Assembly (NCBI GenBank): GCA_964574775.1
Contig: CAZNOS010000045.1
Location: 1 to 6,186, forward strand
Direction: 5' to 3'
Origin: CABMGO01 sp964574775
Lineage (GTDB): Archaea; Nanobdellota; Nanobdellia; Pacearchaeales; GW2011-AR1
Length of the DNA stretch: 6,186 nt
This document shows, in pieces, positions 3,987 through 6,186 of this stretch. A model generated the notes under the pieces. The model searched no databases, was not told the DNA's origin, and saw only the letters and a list, made by a program, of their open reading frames with translations. Within the stretch, counting starts at the first letter, position 1; each line of letters opens with the position of its first letter. The position numbers were made by a program, and so were the translations under genes.

Positions 3987-6186
3987 ATGAAATTAAATAT
4001 TAAAAAAGTTGCTACAGTATTAGGAAGTGCTTTAATGTTAGGCGCTACAGCTGGAATGGCTGCAGCTGCTAGCTTTACACCATCATCTTTTACAGACGGT
4101 GGAGTTGCTATTGTTGTTGGCTCAAATGCCGCACTTAGTGACGGTTTAGCAGCAGTTAGCTTAACAAATAACTTAGCAGGAGACTTAGCTGGTCAAACAG
4201 CTACAGGAACTAGTGCTTCTACAGTAACAGGTGGAGATTCTTATAAAATAGAGAAAACTTCAACTAAATTTCAATTAGGTACTTATGTAGGAAACATCAC
4301 TACTAATTTAGATAATGATGAATTACCCTCTTTACTTAAAGAAGGAAAATACATAGATGACGATAATGAGGAATTTGATTACAAACAGACTCTTGTTGTT
4401 AATAGTACTCTACAATTGAAAATGTTCAGTGATGATGATTATGCAAAAGATATGCCTACTCTTGGATTCAAGATAGCTGCTGATGAAAACATCATGACTT
4501 ACACATTAGATATGACTGATAAGCCTACTTTTAATAAGTTAGAAACGACTAACTTGCCTATAATGGATAAAATGTATTATGTTCTGGATGTAAATTCAGC
4601 TAATGATACTATAACATTAATGGACTCTGCTTCAAGTTCAGAGGTTGAAGAAGGCGCTACAGAAACTTTAACTGTTGACGGTAAAACTTACGAAGTTTCC
4701 GCCAAAATATCTTCAGGTACAGAAGTAAAACTTACTGTTAATGGAGAAACAACTGCTACACTTAACGAAGGTCAAACAAGAAAATTGAGTGACGGAGCTT
4801 ATGTGGGTATCAAAGATATCTCATATAACGCAAAGGAAAGTGGAGTAAGTAGTGTTGAGTTTAGTATCGGTAAAGGTAAGTTAATAATTGAGAACGGTCA
4901 AAAGGTTTTAATTAATGATGAAGATGTTGACAATGTCTACGGACAAATTGTTAATGATTCAAATACAAAATTAAACAAAATCGTTCTTAACTGGACTGCT
5001 AATGACGAAATATTCTTAACGGAAGATACTTCTTTGACAATGCCAGGATTTGGTGTTGTTAAGATGTCCTTTGGTGGAATGACTTTCCCAACTACAGAAA
5101 CATTTAGTGTTAAAGCAGGTGGGAATGACTTCGTAGAATTATCTGACTTCCCATTGAAAAGTGGAAAGGCTGATATTGCATTAGTTGCTAAGGCATCTGG
5201 AAATACTAACTATACTTCCATTGGTTCAGATAGTGATGAATTAGTCGTTACATCTTCCGGACTTACATTGACTTTCAATAAGTCAGCGTATGAAGGAAAT
5301 GACGAGTATTTTGTTGCTTCATGGACAGATGGTGACGATGCAGAATCTTATTTAATTAGGCCAGTAGGATTTACAGACCCAACAAGCGGAGACGACTCTG
5401 TCGACTTTGAATATTGGGATGGATCTTCATGGACTAAGAAATATGATAACTCCGAGCAAACAGATGATATAAGCTTCGGCAATCTTGAGTTAGATGTTAC
5501 AACATTGAATTCCACAACTGGAAATCAATATGTAGTTCTTACTGGAGATTCTGAAATATCTTTCAACACTCTTTATTCTAAAGAAGGTTTAAAGGTATTC
5601 TTGCCTTGGGCAAATACTACTGTTGCATGGGGCGGTATCGTTCAACGTGGATCTGCTGTAGATGCTTGTATAGCGTATAGTAAAGTTTACAATGGGTCTT
5701 CTTCAACTGGAAATGTTGCAGGTCTTATACAAGATACTGTAAGTTTCAATTTGACTGCTGCACCTACAGTAAATACTACTACTACTTGTAATGCTAGTAC
5801 TTTCGCTTTGATTTTCCAAGAGGAAAATAAGGATGAGGATAAAGCTGCTGGACAAAAGTTTAATGTAACTATTGGAAACAATGGTGCATCTAACTATTAT
5901 GCATCGGCTACAACTGTAAACGGATATAACTCTACAAGAGAAAAGTCTGCTACAGATGTTTACCAAATGTGGACATACTCTCCTTTAGCTACTATGTTAG
6001 TTGAAGATGATTCTGAAGAACAGGATGGAGTTACAATAACTTATCATGGCGGAGAATCTTTCGGAGATGTTTATGTATTAGCTCCTAGTGCTACAGTAGC
6101 TGCTGGAACACCAGGTAGTGTATCCAATGTTGGATCTGTAACAGTTCAAGACACTGAGGTTTCCTCAGTATCTGGCAAGAATTTAA
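3987..6186 (+). CDS. S-layer protein, MJ0822-type family (3' end outside the window)
   Basis: The first 733 codons of a large secreted surface protein; the frame is still open at the edge. Residues 1-28 are a Sec-type signal peptide: basic MKLNIKKV, hydrophobic core, AAAA cleavage region. The mature N-terminus has SFTDGGVAIVVGSNAALSDG (34-53), followed by AAVSLTNNLA. This is the hallmark opening of the archaeal MJ0822-type S-layer family (S_layer_N). The body is rich in Thr, Ser, Asp, Asn and Gly, beta-sheet in style, strongly acidic, and carries over a dozen Asn-x-Ser/Thr sequons (for example NIT, NWT, NYT, NLT, NVT), consistent with an N-glycosylated, ion-binding lattice protein. Only two cysteines are present (561 and 601), probably one disulfide. 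The last visible part (SSVSGKNL) resembles the approach to the C-terminal segment of the family, so perhaps little is missing. It is expected to self-assemble into the cell envelope at very high copy number, in line with the strong ribosome site and long leader. A paralogous secreted protein of the same family rather than the main lattice protein is the alternative. Confidence 0.85.
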   Translation, partial: MKLNIKKVATVLGSALMLGATAGMAAAASFTPSSFTDGGVAIVVGSNAALSDGLAAVSLTNNLAGDLAGQTATGTSASTVTGGDSYKIEKTSTKFQLGTYVGNITTNLDNDELPSLLKEGKYIDDDNEEFDYKQTLVVNSTLQLKMFSDDDYAKDMPTLGFKIAADENIMTYTLDMTDKPTFNKLETTNLPIMDKMYYVLDVNSANDTITLMDSASSSEVEEGATETLTVDGKTYEVSAKISSGTEVKLTVNGETTATLNEGQTRKLSDGAYVGIKDISYNAKESGVSSVEFSIGKGKLIIENGQKVLINDEDVDNVYGQIVNDSNTKLNKIVLNWTANDEIFLTEDTSLTMPGFGVVKMSFGGMTFPTTETFSVKAGGNDFVELSDFPLKSGKADIALVAKASGNTNYTSIGSDSDELVVTSSGLTLTFNKSAYEGNDEYFVASWTDGDDAESYLIRPVGFTDPTSGDDSVDFEYWDGSSWTKKYDNSEQTDDISFGNLELDVTTLNSTTGNQYVVLTGDSEISFNTLYSKEGLKVFLPWANTTVAWGGIVQRGSAVDACIAYSKVYNGSSSTGNVAGLIQDTVSFNLTAAPTVNTTTTCNASTFALIFQEENKDEDKAAGQKFNVTIGNNGASNYYASATTVNGYNSTREKSATDVYQMWTYSPLATMLVEDDSEEQDGVTITYHGGESFGDVYVLAPSATVAAGTPGSVSNVGSVTVQDTEVSSVSGKNL

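Noticed and set aside
5687..5966. Two minus-strand frames inside the S-layer gene
   Set aside because: They lie wholly antisense to a well-supported coding region, and their Ser/Ile/Cys-rich products arise from the complement of Thr/Ser codons.

Overview
The window looks like a piece of an AT-rich archaeal genome, most likely a DPANN lineage of the Woesearchaeota/Pacearchaeota kind. The support is a prepilin-like protein with a class III-type signal, a DUF2080-like domain fused to a nucleotidyltransferase, an MJ0822-type S-layer protein, archaeal BRE/TATA promoters spaced for leaderless mRNAs, and T-run terminators. The phylum is inferred from protein style, not from a marker gene.

Layout. 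(1) 1-562, plus strand: a leaderless gene for a secreted, membrane-anchored, cysteine-rich prepilin-like protein. (2) 563-925, minus strand: a small winged-helix regulator whose stop codon directly abuts that of the prepilin-like gene. (3) 926-1037: a compact divergent promoter region. (4) 1038-2432, plus strand: a complete DEAD-box RNA helicase with an RGG/SR-rich tail. (5) 2480-3438, minus strand: a two-gene operon with a 4-nt overlap, encoding a DUF2080-like/nucleotidyltransferase/HEPN-like fusion and then a 62-residue coiled-coil protein. (6) 3439-3986: a 548-base stretch without an intact large gene. It holds operator-like palindromes, a possible gene remnant, an AT-rich inverted repeat, two candidate promoters and a highly structured RNA leader. 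(7) 3987 to the window end, plus strand: the first 733 codons of an S-layer protein, still open at the edge.

The most notable item is the roughly 160-nt leader of the S-layer gene. It can fold into a 9-bp hairpin, a three-way junction with a GAAA-capped arm, and a second junction holding two short hairpins. The arms of the second junction can alternatively pair with the Shine-Dalgarno region (8 bp and 6 bp). This is the layout of a translational switch or autoregulatory leader on what is probably the most abundant protein of the cell. It did not match any riboswitch or ribozyme family that I could recall.

The other genes seem to share a promoter style (AAR followed by a TTTATAA-like box). 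Three of them place the box about 25 nt before the start codon, so they are probably leaderless. The S-layer gene, with its long UTR and strong GGAGGT, is the clear exception.
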